Under the pieces are notes generated by a model that was given only the letters and a program-made list of their open reading frames with translations, did not search any database and was not told where the DNA came from. Positions 16,905 through 25,310 of a stretch of DNA of 40,792 nt are shown piece by piece. This DNA is from Oscillospiraceae bacterium (GTDB lineage: Bacteria; Bacillota; Clostridia; Oscillospirales; Ruminococcaceae). The DNA is taken from positions 1 to 40,792 of the forward strand of contig JAFWDH010000021.1 in NCBI GenBank assembly GCA_017513135.1. The letters are read 5' to 3'. Position numbers and translations under genes: made by a program. Within the stretch, counting starts at the first letter, position 1. Each line of letters starts with the position of its first letter.

Positions 16905-16985
16905 CTATGACATCCTGAAGTGAAGCACATTGACGCTGTTTTCTGCTATTCTGAACACGAAGCAGGAAGATGCGCCGGATAAAGT
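16905..16985 (-). pseudogene. Stray C-terminal fragment of the GH51 gene
   Basis: On the minus strand this segment reads SGASSCFVFRIAENSVNVL and ends in TAG. The end of the intact GH51 enzyme reads DGASSDFVFRTEENSVNVL. The fragment covers only about 25 residues, has no start, and is followed by the same type of terminator as the intact gene. It is best read as a leftover of a duplicated or recombined GH51 3' end. Confidence 0.7.
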
Positions 16986-17007
16986 ACCCTCTTCCTTCCC
17001 ATGCCAC

Positions 17008-17715
17008 TTAATAGCGGTGCTGTTCGCTGACCTCGTTGATACCAAGAGACATAGCCCCGGCAAATCCGAAGCGATCTTCGTCAAGTTTATCACATGCCGT
17101 CCCGTTCTTATCGCGCCAGTATCCGTCCGTGCCCAGGATGTATTTGTTTCCTGCGGAATCCACAACGCTTCTGACGTTCTCTATATCATCGGTGTCAAGT
17201 GTCAGAACTCCGACAGGTTCAATGAATACCTGAGGAACCGCTATACCGGATGATTCACTGGTTTCTTCAGTACCTCCTGCAGACGCCGTAAATGAGAATA
17301 TCACGAGACAGATAACGAGGATTATGAAAACAAATGTTCCTATAAAGCGGGAAAATGTCAGGCATGTCAGTCCGGCAAAAAAGCAGGCGCTGTAGTTGCC
17401 GAAGGCAGTGAAAATGGACAGGAAAGGTTTATTGCTGCCTATGACGCCGAGCAGCAGCAGTATTATCTCAGCGATAAGGCATACGGTGAAAGCCTCGCCG
17501 CGGTGACTGTTGATCTGTTCCGACTTCTCGCATATCAGCATAACTGCGGGGCTTAAGTACCCTGCCGCTCCCCCTGCGATTATGCTGAACGCAGCGTCGC
17601 CCTCCTGTTTAGCTGCAAAAACGACAAGAAGAACGACGAATACAGCTGTGATGGCAAAAAGAGGCCAGAAAGTGACCCCTGCAAGATAATTATGGTATAT
17701 AAATTCGTATATCAT
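17008..17715 (-). CDS. Hypothetical membrane protein (235 aa)
   Basis: Not recognised. The protein has about five hydrophobic spans in residues 10-145 (for example FWPLFAITAVFVVLLVVFA, FTVCLIAEIILLLLGVIG, GTFVFIILVICLVIFSF). A soluble tail of about 85 residues follows, with VRSVVDSAGNKYILGTDGYW, which looks like a small beta-hairpin domain. The ATG lies three bases after the stop of the upstream membrane gene and uses its GGAGAGG as ribosome site, so the two are translationally linked. Base composition is a little more AT-rich than the flanking hydrolase genes. It sits between the GH51 tail fragment and the intact GH51 gene, which suggests it arrived with the rearrangement. Confidence 0.72.
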   Translation of the reverse strand: MIYEFIYHNYLAGVTFWPLFAITAVFVVLLVVFAAKQEGDAAFSIIAGGAAGYLSPAVMLICEKSEQINSHRGEAFTVCLIAEIILLLLGVIGSNKPFLSIFTAFGNYSACFFAGLTCLTFSRFIGTFVFIILVICLVIFSFTASAGGTEETSESSGIAVPQVFIEPVGVLTLDTDDIENVRSVVDSAGNKYILGTDGYWRDKNGTACDKLDEDRFGFAGAMSLGINEVSEQHRY

Positions 17716-17718
17716 TTT

Positions 17719-18186
17719 TTACCTCTCCGACAGTACCCCGCCTACACCTATGATGATCCCGACGACGAGTATCCCAAGTATCATGGTAGTTCCAAAAAGA
17801 GAAGACAGTACGCCGATCGCCGGCGGAAGCAGCAGAACTACAAAAGCAATTCCTTCTGCTGTGCCATCTTCAAAGCCGGACATGATCAGAGCGGCCAAGC
17901 CGATAAGGATCAGCAGCGCTATGATCAGCGCAGGGACAAATATCTTGCTTTCGGATGGCTCATCAACATTTGCAAACAAGACGCCATTCTTCATCTGTGT
18001 CTCCAGATCCTTCTCGTTGCCGTAGACCCATTCGTCCGGATTTAGTTTCGCAGACAGGCTGGTTGTCTTTTCCATGATCTTCACTCCAAGGTCTGGCTTG
18101 ATGACCATCGTGAACACAAAGCCAAGAATCAACAGGGCCGCGGTGATATAAGTGATCCAGTTGATCACTGTTTTCACGCTTTTCAT
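17719..18186 (-). CDS. Hypothetical membrane protein (155 aa)
   Basis: Not recognised. One membrane span near residues 8-30 (INWITYITAALLILGFVF) is followed by a soluble segment of about 55 residues containing LNPDEWVYGNEKDL. Two or three further spans occupy residues 85-155 (IFVPALIIALLILIGLAALI, IAFVVLLLPPAIGVL, MILGILVVGIIIGVGGV). The ATG at 18186 has GAAGGAAA upstream; the longer frame to 18237 lacks a ribosome site. It is the first gene of a two-gene membrane unit. No catalytic or transporter motif is visible. Confidence 0.7.
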   Translation of the reverse strand: MKSVKTVINWITYITAALLILGFVFTMVIKPDLGVKIMEKTTSLSAKLNPDEWVYGNEKDLETQMKNGVLFANVDEPSESKIFVPALIIALLILIGLAALIMSGFEDGTAEGIAFVVLLLPPAIGVLSSLFGTTMILGILVVGIIIGVGGVLSER

Positions 18187-18450
18187 AGTTTTCCTTCTTT
18201 CCCAGAAATGTAGATTAGATATACATATCAGCATCATAAGTCTAGCACTGGCGTGAATTTGATTCTACATTTACGTCTCATTTCTTTATTGTCAGGTGTT
18301 TGCAGAATGCCATGATCTGTTTATCTTCAATCATTATATAGAGCATACAAATGAGCAGTAGATTAACGAAAGGCCATTCTCAAGCAAGGGTTTGTAGAGA
18401 TACATGTACATAAAACCACATAAGAAATCAGCAGTTTTGACGTCGGACAC
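18187..18450. other. Gene-free, AT-rich interval
   Basis: No convincing gene. It holds the upstream region of the two-gene membrane unit and a spaced inverted repeat AAATGTAGA (18206-18214) / TCTACATTT (18264-18272), which could be an operator or long hairpin. Confidence 0.5.
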
Positions 18451-18476
18451 AAAAAGCTCCCTTTCGGGAGCTTTTT
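18451..18476 (-). terminator. Terminator of the GH51 gene
   Basis: AAAAAGCTCCC / GGGAGCTTTTT with a TTTC loop (plus-strand order), 20 bp beyond the GH51 stop. It closely resembles the hairpin at 16862-16890. Confidence 0.9.
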
Positions 18477-18496
18477 CATTTGCCCTGTCCAAACAA

Positions 18497-21004
18497 TTAT
18501 TTTGTTTTGAACCGCAGAACGTTAACGCTGTTTTCCTCAGTCCTGAATACAAAGTCAGAAGATGCTCCGTCATGCACAAAAGTCTTTACAGAGACATTCT
18601 GCTTGTTTTCAAAGGAGTTCACTGCGTCAAGAGGAGCCGACAGCGTCTGAACGGTGTATTCCGGGGCTACCTCGCAATCAAGTACTATACGCACATCGCA
18701 CTGCTCTCCGACGCGGATCAGCTTCAGGATCAGGTCATCTCCGTCCGCTGTCGCCACGGCGTATACAGTGTCGTGCAGCGCGTGTCTCTTGCTCTGCACC
18801 AGTTTGCCGTTCAGATAGCAGTCATATCCCTCGTGCTTCGCAACTATCCTGAAATTGTTGAACTCACCGTATCTGACATCCAGATCCACGGACGGGATCT
18901 CTCCGCGCGTTCTGTATGACGGCACTTCAAGGGTTCCTTTACCGCCCGAGATGCGCCAGACCTGGTTGCGCACCGATCTCATATTCCATCTAGGGTCTTT
19001 CGGCTCGTTGCATCCGGCATCAGTCTCGGGATGATAGTTCCAGATGGAAAGAGTCACATCATCTTCGCTGTTCAGCCTGACATCTGCTTCAAACGTATAC
19101 TCCTCAAGGTCTTCCCCGTCAAACACAGCCCAGCAGACGTCCTTGTCCGCGCTCATTCCCGGGAAGAATCCGGAAGCCATGAACTCCTCAAATGTGCGGT
19201 TCCATACCGGATTCTTTCCGGTCATGGGGTGAGGATTGTCGGCTTTAGTGAACGAATATGTGCTCTCATTCTCCGATACTCCTCCGTACACCATCTGGGA
19301 TATGGCTGCAGGCTGTCCGTTGATCTTAACATCTCTGAACTCGACGCCTGGACGCGCTGACATGATGCCCGGTACTCCGAAATAGACCGGGGGCACCCGC
19401 TCTCCCGATGTCTCGCTCTCCAGGACCACTTTTCCGCGGTTTCCGGCCATCAGAGAGATCGCGTGATACGACGGTATGCCGTAGACCTCATGGTTGTTGA
19501 ACACTACCAGATTGGGTCTCCAAGCGGTATAGTCGCTGTTCTGCAGCAGCGGCGCGTAAGCAGTGAGCTTGACTATATCCTGGTTTCTCTCCACACCTGC
19601 CAGGAACACCGACTCAGCGAGCGCGCATTCCATTGAAGCTATGGTGTTGCCTCCGTTTACCGCGTACTCACCCAGGAATATCTGGGGGCCGCTGCGGTCA
19701 TAGGAGTCGAACCTGTTGTCATTCTCCATGAAGAACTCCGGAGAACTGTAGTAGTGCTCATCTGCCATCTCGGTCGGAAGGCCGTCTTCCTCCGTATGCG
19801 TGTTGGAGATATAGATGACGTCGGGATATGCCTCCTTGAGTGCCTTGTAGAACTTCTCATATCTCTCGTTGTACGCGGGTCCGCGGTTCTCGTTGCCTAT
19901 CTCGAAGTACTTCATGCTGAACGGTTCCGGATGTCCCGCCGCGGCTCTCATCGCGCCGTACCTGCTGTCAGCCGGTCCGAGGGCATACTCAAGGGCTCCG
20001 AGCGCCTCCTGCAGGAACTCGTCCACCGTTTCCTCATCGAACAGCTCCGACACTCTCGCCTGGCAGGACATCCCCACGTTGCAGACATACATGGGAGCCA
20101 TTCCCGTGTCCTCACAGAGCTGCAGGAACTCGTGATAGCCGAATCCGTTGGTCGTCCTGTAGTGCCACATAAGGTTGTGAGAAGGTCTCTCCCACTGCTC
20201 GCCTATGGTGTTTGAGAACCTCATGGCAGTCTCCAGGCTCATTCCCTCTACGATGCAGCCTCCCGGATACCTGAGGAATTTGGGATGTGTAGCCATTAGC
20301 GCTTCCACGATATCCTTTCTGAGTCCGTGTCCGCAGAAAGTATCCTCAGGAAGAAGCGAGGTAAAGCCGAATCTTATCTCTGCATCGCTCCAGCACGTGA
20401 TAACGGTCCTTATCTCATGACAGGTCCCGTTTGATACGAGCCTGAGGCAGATCTTCTGCCAGTCTTCACCGCCGTCAGAAGACGTTTTCGCCTCGGCATA
20501 CACTTTTCCTGACGGATCCTCAAGAGTAACGCTGAGCGCGGCTTTTGACCCGGTCTTTATGAACATGGTCAGATCATAAGCTGCGTTTTCAGTGACGCTC
20601 GCACCGGCGTAACCTATGTTCCAGATCCTGCCGTTCGGTAAGAACTTTACCAGCAGGGCAGCCGCTCTTTTCGCATTCAGGGTATCTGTCTCCTGCACTG
20701 CCATCTCAGCGTCGTCGCAGTACCAGCCGGGTACGGGAGTGTACGGGACATTCTCTGCCCACTCGTCCATTCCTTCACCGTGATTGAAGCAGCCAGGCCA
20801 TCCACCCCTGTTGATGTAGACCATCCGGTCAGGATCCGTGGTGCACCCTGCCGGCACGAGAGAATCCTCAAAAGAGCGGTTGCGGATCATTTCAGGGAAA
20901 ATGCCTCCGTCGCCGGCTCTGTTGATGTCCTCGTAGAAAAGTCCGTACAGATCTTCTGATACAGGGAATCTCACTTCTTTTGTTTTGACTTTTACAGTGT
21001 TCAT
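18497..21004 (-). CDS. Alpha-L-arabinofuranosidase (GH51)
   Basis: An 835-residue enzyme that removes arabinofuranose side chains from arabinan or arabinoxylan. The catalytic barrel includes FLRYPGGCIVEG (about 243-254), the acid/base motif YFEIGNEN (E372) and the nucleophile motif FLGEYAV (E446). An N-terminal beta-rich module (about 50-220) and a long C-terminal beta region, including a laminin-G-like stretch near 640-760, fit the long GH51 subgroup rather than the 500-residue form. No signal peptide, so it should act in the cytoplasm on imported oligosaccharides. The ATG at 21004 has AGAGGTG just upstream; a GTG at 21010 is the alternative. A fragment of its C-terminus is repeated at 16905-16985. 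Confidence 0.9.
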   Translation of the reverse strand: MNTVKVKTKEVRFPVSEDLYGLFYEDINRAGDGGIFPEMIRNRSFEDSLVPAGCTTDPDRMVYINRGGWPGCFNHGEGMDEWAENVPYTPVPGWYCDDAEMAVQETDTLNAKRAAALLVKFLPNGRIWNIGYAGASVTENAAYDLTMFIKTGSKAALSVTLEDPSGKVYAEAKTSSDGGEDWQKICLRLVSNGTCHEIRTVITCWSDAEIRFGFTSLLPEDTFCGHGLRKDIVEALMATHPKFLRYPGGCIVEGMSLETAMRFSNTIGEQWERPSHNLMWHYRTTNGFGYHEFLQLCEDTGMAPMYVCNVGMSCQARVSELFDEETVDEFLQEALGALEYALGPADSRYGAMRAAAGHPEPFSMKYFEIGNENRGPAYNERYEKFYKALKEAYPDVIYISNTHTEEDGLPTEMADEHYYSSPEFFMENDNRFDSYDRSGPQIFLGEYAVNGGNTIASMECALAESVFLAGVERNQDIVKLTAYAPLLQNSDYTAWRPNLVVFNNHEVYGIPSYHAISLMAGNRGKVVLESETSGERVPPVYFGVPGIMSARPGVEFRDVKINGQPAAISQMVYGGVSENESTYSFTKADNPHPMTGKNPVWNRTFEEFMASGFFPGMSADKDVCWAVFDGEDLEEYTFEADVRLNSEDDVTLSIWNYHPETDAGCNEPKDPRWNMRSVRNQVWRISGGKGTLEVPSYRTRGEIPSVDLDVRYGEFNNFRIVAKHEGYDCYLNGKLVQSKRHALHDTVYAVATADGDDLILKLIRVGEQCDVRIVLDCEVAPEYTVQTLSAPLDAVNSFENKQNVSVKTFVHDGASSDFVFRTEENSVNVLRFKTK

Positions 21005-21046
21005 TTTCACCTCTGCTAAACTTATTCAAACTGTATGGTCTTATCC

Positions 21047-21081
21047 AAAAAACGGCTCCGCAAACGTATGTACGGAGCCGT
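21047..21081 (-). terminator. Terminator of the L,D-transpeptidase gene
   Basis: ACGGCTCCG / CGGAGCCGT arms with a 12-base loop. An A-run at 21047-21052 gives a T-run on the minus strand. Confidence 0.85.
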
Positions 21082-21089
21082 GTGCTTTT

Positions 21090-22361
21090 TTAGCTGTTCC
21101 AGGGATTTTCGGGATTCGGGTCAGTCGGGTCCCATCCTCTGTTGGGGCTGGAAGTATCGATAGTCGGGACATACTCGGTCGCGAGAGGGCCCGGATTGGA
21201 AGCGTTGTCATAGAACACGACCCTGGTGCCGTGGCCGCAGTGATCGAATATCCATTTGACGTCTCTGACGCAGAGTCTGACGCATCCCATGGACGCCGAA
21301 GTTCCGAGCTTGTTGAACTCGTCATATTCAAGGTCACTGGGATCCGGCGAGTAGTAAGGCACCGAGTGGAATAGGATATCTCCCACGATGCCGTACGCGT
21401 ACATCCCGTATACTCCGCCGTACAGCGGCCACCATGGATAGTAGGGAGACCAGTTGCTGTTGTCCGGGTCGTCATAGGTGTAGTAGGTCCCTCTGGGAGT
21501 TCCCGAGCCAGTGGAGCACTTGAACGCTATGACAGGATTGCTGTAATCGCCGTTTCCTCTTTCATATACGGTGACGGTGTTGGCTGCGCAATTCACATAT
21601 ATCTCGTACGGGAGGTCATACCCGGAGGAGCTGCTTCCTCCTCCGCCGCCACCGCCTCCTCCGTTGGAGATCGGAGCCGGTTTTTCTTCTACTCGGACCG
21701 CAAATGATGCGCCGGTCTCGTTTCCGTTTCTGTCTTTTGCCCTGACAGTAACCGTATAGCTGCCGGGCTCATCCATTTTGAGATCGGTATCTATCTCGTA
21801 TTCAAGGTCTCCGTCCACCGGGTCGGTGACAGAAACTATGTTTGATTTAGGATCGAAATCATCTCCTTCTGTAAAGGTGAGCTCGTTCTTATCAAACTCT
21901 ATGACGGGTCTTGCGGTATCCTCAACGCGGTAATGCTTTGAGGCTTCCTTGGTCACCTCATCTCCGTACTCAGTCGTATCGGTAACGATAAAGGTCACGT
22001 CATAGTCTCCGGGAACGGTCGTATCGATCTTTTCCGCTCCCTGGACAGCAAGAGTCCCCTTGTGTTCTCCCACAAGTTCAGCGGGATCTATCACGGCGGT
22101 ACCGTATTCGAACACGCCGCCGTAATCATCCTTTCTCATCGCGGTCCCTGTGAACTTAGCATTCACGTCGCCCGCATTGAGGAACGGGACGGTCAGCGTC
22201 TTCGTAAGCGACTCGAGGGCTTCTTCCCTCTTCTGTCTTTCCTCCACCAGATGCCTGTAATACAGATATCCGCCCGCTGCTCCGGCCAGTATCGCCGCGG
22301 TCAGCAGGATAGATAATACGATCTTTAGTGTCTTTTTCCCCTTTTTAGCTTTGTCTGCCAC
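21090..22361 (-). CDS. Membrane-anchored L,D-transpeptidase with Ig-like domains and poly-Gly linker
   Basis: A 423-residue YkuD-type L,D-transpeptidase, which makes 3-3 peptidoglycan cross-links or attaches proteins to the wall. A basic N-terminus and one membrane span (about 12-34) anchor it outside. Two beta-sandwich segments follow (about 55-148 and 150-225, the latter like a DUF5011 bacterial Ig domain: YTVTVRAKDRNGNET). Nine consecutive glycines and four serines (234-246) link to the catalytic domain. That domain has FHSVPY (H332) and SASMGCVRL with catalytic C360; the family usually shows S-H-G-C, so M replaces H. The tail is rich in Pro, Asn and Asp. The start is GTG with GGAGG eight bases upstream. 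Confidence 0.88.
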   Translation of the reverse strand: MADKAKKGKKTLKIVLSILLTAAILAGAAGGYLYYRHLVEERQKREEALESLTKTLTVPFLNAGDVNAKFTGTAMRKDDYGGVFEYGTAVIDPAELVGEHKGTLAVQGAEKIDTTVPGDYDVTFIVTDTTEYGDEVTKEASKHYRVEDTARPVIEFDKNELTFTEGDDFDPKSNIVSVTDPVDGDLEYEIDTDLKMDEPGSYTVTVRAKDRNGNETGASFAVRVEEKPAPISNGGGGGGGGGSSSSGYDLPYEIYVNCAANTVTVYERGNGDYSNPVIAFKCSTGSGTPRGTYYTYDDPDNSNWSPYYPWWPLYGGVYGMYAYGIVGDILFHSVPYYSPDPSDLEYDEFNKLGTSASMGCVRLCVRDVKWIFDHCGHGTRVVFYDNASNPGPLATEYVPTIDTSSPNRGWDPTDPNPENPWNS

Positions 22362-22391
22362 CCGGGAAACCTCCGTTTTCTTTTAGTTTTT

Positions 22392-22841
22392 TCACAGTCT
22401 TGCCGAGAACACTTCGTACTCCGTGCTGTCTTTGTCGTCCGAACCCGTGACGACAAGAACTGTTTCAAAGTCATTCAGCTTTACGAATCTTATGAAACTG
22501 CCTTCCGTGATCCTTACATCGTTCGCCGAATAATACATCTTATGCCTGTCTATCGCACGGAAGATATAGGTCCCGGCTTCCTCAGGCTCTCTCAGAAAAA
22601 GTTCCGTCCCGGATCCGGTCCCGAGCTTTGCAACCGTTGCGGTCCCCCACAGTGTCGTCTTCAGGATCTCGGGGTTCTGCGGAAGTATCCAGAAATCCGC
22701 TTCCTCCACTTCATTGATGAAGGATACTTTGACAGTCGCTTCCGGAACATCCGGTTCAGGAACATCCGGTCCTTTGCCGGTGCAGGATACCAGGAACGCC
22801 CCTGCGAGGATGCAGAGAAGTCCGGCGAACAGTTTTCTCAT
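22392..22841 (-). CDS. Small lipoprotein
   Basis: A 149-residue protein with a lipoprotein signal (LLCILAGAFLVSC, lipobox cysteine at residue 20), so it should be lipid-anchored on the outer face of the membrane. A short PDVPEPDVPE spacer is followed by a compact beta-rich domain (VKVSFINEVEEADFWIL, EEAGTYIFRAIDRHKMYY). I do not recognise the domain. AAAGGA precedes the ATG. It lies 30 bp upstream of the L,D-transpeptidase on the same strand and is probably co-transcribed, which hints at an envelope role. Confidence 0.8.
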   Translation of the reverse strand: MRKLFAGLLCILAGAFLVSCTGKGPDVPEPDVPEATVKVSFINEVEEADFWILPQNPEILKTTLWGTATVAKLGTGSGTELFLREPEEAGTYIFRAIDRHKMYYSANDVRITEGSFIRFVKLNDFETVLVVTGSDDKDSTEYEVFSARL

Positions 22842-22865
22842 TTACGCCATTCCTTTCAATTCGGA

Positions 22866-23909
22866 TCACTCTTTATTGAGATCCGTCAGGATAATGTTCA
22901 TGTATCTGGGCGATGTCCTCTCCAGCCAGTAGCAGTCCCCTTCCAGGTTGGGATATCCTGCAAGGAAGGATGCTATCTCCTGCATATCCTCGTCGGTCAG
23001 GTCAAAGCTCAGAGTCCTAAGATTGGAGTCGATGTGCTTTGAGTTCCTGGTGCCGACCATTATCGCTCCTACGCCATCCTGCTTCAGGATATATTGGGTG
23101 GCGACGTTGGCGATGGACACACCGTGCCTGTCTGCGACTCCCTTCAGTACGAGCAGCAGCTTCTGCAGGCCCTCCCATGTGAGCGTATCCTCGATGACCT
23201 GCATGTACTTGACCTGAGACCGCGTCTCAGGCGACTTGTACTCCTTGCCGATATATCTCTCATCCAGGAATCCGCCGGCGAGAGTCCCGTAGCAGAATGT
23301 CTGGATCCCGTGCTCACGGCTGAACTCCAGCAGTTCCCTTTCCGGCCTCCTGTCGAAGCAGGAGTACTGAGCCTGGTTGGATACTATGTCTATGCCCGCG
23401 TCAAGCAGTTCCCTGAGGCGTGCGGTATCCATATTGCACATGCCGATGTTGCGGATCTTTCCCTTCTTCTGAAGCTCCACAAGATCCAGGGCGGCATCCA
23501 CATATCCGGGGATGTCGAAATCCCACCAGTGGAACTGTATGAGGTCTATCGCTTCCCTGTGCGTGCGCCTCAGAGAGCGGTCAACTATCTTCTCGGTATA
23601 TTCCCTGTTTATCACAGGCAGCACTGACTTGTCGGGAACATACTTCGTGTGGATCTGAATATCCTCTTCCCTATAGTTTCCGGAAGACTTCAACTCATTC
23701 ACGAATCTGCCCAGGATATCCTCGACTCCGGTGTATATGTCAGCGCAGTCAAAGGTCGTCATTCCTTCATCCTTTAACCTGTGAAAAGCGTATATCGCGT
23801 CGTCGATATCCAGCTTTCCCTGCAGGCAGTGCTCAGCCGATAGCTGCCAACAGCCATTAATCACCTTGCTGAATTCGTAACCGTTCTTAAATCTGTTCTT
23901 CCGTTCCAT
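22866..23909 (-). CDS. Aldo/keto reductase
   Basis: A 347-residue NAD(P)H-dependent aldo/keto reductase. The catalytic set is visible: FDCADIYTG (Asp and Tyr, about residues 53-61), HTKYVP (Lys) and LIQFHWWDF (His). Later NIGMCN, SNQAQYSCFD and MVGTRN fit the barrel and cofactor site. The ATG at 23909 has GGAGG six bases upstream; the ATG at 23930 does not. Its start overlaps the TIGR04076 gene by 23 bases, so the two are translationally coupled. The substrate is unknown. Confidence 0.87.
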   Translation of the reverse strand: MERKNRFKNGYEFSKVINGCWQLSAEHCLQGKLDIDDAIYAFHRLKDEGMTTFDCADIYTGVEDILGRFVNELKSSGNYREEDIQIHTKYVPDKSVLPVINREYTEKIVDRSLRRTHREAIDLIQFHWWDFDIPGYVDAALDLVELQKKGKIRNIGMCNMDTARLRELLDAGIDIVSNQAQYSCFDRRPERELLEFSREHGIQTFCYGTLAGGFLDERYIGKEYKSPETRSQVKYMQVIEDTLTWEGLQKLLLVLKGVADRHGVSIANVATQYILKQDGVGAIMVGTRNSKHIDSNLRTLSFDLTDEDMQEIASFLAGYPNLEGDCYWLERTSPRYMNIILTDLNKE

Positions 23910-24243
23910 CGTCAGCCTCCAGTGGCACAATCGTGGTCTCGCTGTGGGAGAATGTTCTCTTTCCTGTCCTTGTTATGAGGAACCTCGCCCCGCAGTTGGG
24001 ATCCGGACAGGCTATATACGCATCTGTCGTCATCCAGTCATTGGGATCCGTATTCCTCTGTTTGGCCGGAAGCAGCGGAAGTATAGCGCTGAGGGCGTAC
24101 ATCGAGAAACTGGATCCTTCTGGAAAGACCAGGTTCTCACCCTGCACGTAGAAACAGTCACCTTCCCTGTGAGAGCACACAAAGGGTCTGTCAGAGGCAA
24201 CCACCTCCACCTTGAGATCATAAAGTTCAAAACTGTCGTCCAT
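23887..24243 (-). CDS. TIGR04076 family protein
   Basis: A 118-residue protein matching the TIGR04076 family: YDLKVEVV at the start, VCSHREGD, ENLVFPEG, FSMYALSAILPLLPAKQR, then PNDWMTTDAYIACPDPNCG. Five cysteines, including CPDPNCG, suggest a metal or iron-sulfur site, but no function is established. It is first in an operon with the overlapping aldo/keto reductase. A TATAAT-like -10 (minus strand, 24270-24275) lies 27 bp upstream of the ATG. Confidence 0.82.
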   Translation of the reverse strand: MDDSFELYDLKVEVVASDRPFVCSHREGDCFYVQGENLVFPEGSSFSMYALSAILPLLPAKQRNTDPNDWMTTDAYIACPDPNCGARFLITRTGKRTFSHSETTIVPLEADDGTEEQI

Positions 24244-24732
24244 AGCAAAACCCTGATTGTTTTTTATTCATTATATCATCACAAAAACACTTTAAAACAG
24301 TGAAACATGCATGCCGGCCATGCAGAAAGATAATAGTATACATACATGGAAAGAACCGGCTTTCCGGTCCTTTCCAACTGTTATACATTCTTTCGGGCGC
24401 TCTGGACAGATCACACGGCTTTCATCCCATTAGTGATCCTCAGCTGCGTTCTCCGTGTCGGCATCATCAACTGTATTCGGAGAACAGACGGAGATAAGGC
24501 TGTCACAGGAACAAAACGGTTCGGTCTTTATCGAAAACATCGCGCTCATGGCATCTGTACCGGCATAGCTCATTGAGACCGGTCCGTTTACGGTGCAGCA
24601 CAGTGGGTTAAGGATCCTTGCAGGAAGCAGCCGAGCACCGTCCGACGGTCTTTTGTTCGGCCTGTTTGTTTTCTGAATCAAAGCACTGTAATGTGCAGTC
24701 TATCCATACGGAAATCTGATACCATCATTGAG
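24244..24732. other. Gene-free interval with scattered palindromes
   Basis: About 490 bp with no convincing gene; the short open frames here lack ribosome sites and recognisable domains. It contains an imperfect 28-bp palindrome (GGAAAG.ACCGG...CCGGT.CTTTCC, 24348-24375), GCATG/CATGC arms near 24308, and a small hairpin ACCGT/ACGGT followed by CTTTTG at 24637-24655. Confidence 0.5.
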
Positions 24733-24756
24733 AAAAAGGGACTGATCATCAGTCCC
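24733..24756 (-). terminator. Terminator of the PTS operon
   Basis: GGGACTGA / TCAGTCCC arms with a TCA loop; AAAAA on the plus strand at 24733-24737 gives the T-run for the minus-strand operon. Confidence 0.85.
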
Positions 24757-24782
24757 TTCACTGTTATCCTTTTTTGCAAGTT

Positions 24783-25298
24783 TCAACTGTTGCCGAAACG
24801 GAAAAGGAACCCGCCAACAGGCACCGTCTGCCGGTCAGTGATGCCAATGTCTCCGAGATCCCCGGAATTTGTGACTACCACCGCGACCGTGCAGGGATGT
24901 CCCGCTGCTTCGACTGCTTTCCTGTCGAAAGTGAGCAGCAGATCCCCTTTTCTGACCTTCTGCCCCTTGGACACCTTCATAGAGAAGCCTTTTCCTCCCA
25001 TTTCGACGGTATCCACGCCGACATGTATCAGTATATCCATTCCGCCGCTCTCCAGTCCCACTGCGTGCCCGGTGGAAGGCGCGGTACTTATCTCTCCGTC
25101 TGCCGGAGCATATATCCTGCCATCGGACGGATCTATCCCGCAGCCCTGTCCGAGGATCCCCTGCGAGAATACCGGATCGGGGAACTCAGACAGAGGAAGC
25201 ACATTTCCAGATACCGGAGCATAAACATGCATCGGCTCACATACCGGATCAACATCTGCTCTTCTGTTGATGTTAAGAAACCTGTCGAACAGTCCCAT
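24783..25298 (-). CDS. PTS glucose-type EIIA protein
   Basis: A 171-residue EIIA of the glucose family, a soluble phosphocarrier that takes phosphate from HPr and passes it to EIIB. The phosphorylated histidine is H92 in MDILIHVGVDTV. H78 in STGHAVGL is its usual partner; LLTFD and the terminal hydrophobic strand are also typical. The ATG at 25298 has AAGGAG eight bases upstream; a GTG at 25307 directly abuts that site. It is last in the operon, 12 bp after the esterase, and should serve the EIIBC encoded two genes upstream, which has no EIIA domain of its own. Confidence 0.9.
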   Translation of the reverse strand: MGLFDRFLNINRRADVDPVCEPMHVYAPVSGNVLPLSEFPDPVFSQGILGQGCGIDPSDGRIYAPADGEISTAPSTGHAVGLESGGMDILIHVGVDTVEMGGKGFSMKVSKGQKVRKGDLLLTFDRKAVEAAGHPCTVAVVVTNSGDLGDIGITDRQTVPVGGFLFRFGNS

Positions 25299-25310
25299 AT
25301 CAGTCACTCC

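Noticed and set aside
18206..18272. Spaced repeat AAATGTAGA/TCTACATTT as a transposon end
   Set aside because: Arms are only nine bases, no target duplication or transposase is visible; more likely chance or an operator.
21640..21662. Run of CCG/CCT triplets as a possible unstable repeat or G-quadruplex
   Set aside because: It codes for the poly-glycine hinge of the L,D-transpeptidase; codon choice varies, so no pure microsatellite is present.
24346..24681. Short frames on both strands in the gene-free interval
   Set aside because: No Shine-Dalgarno, no recognisable domain, and they overlap each other.
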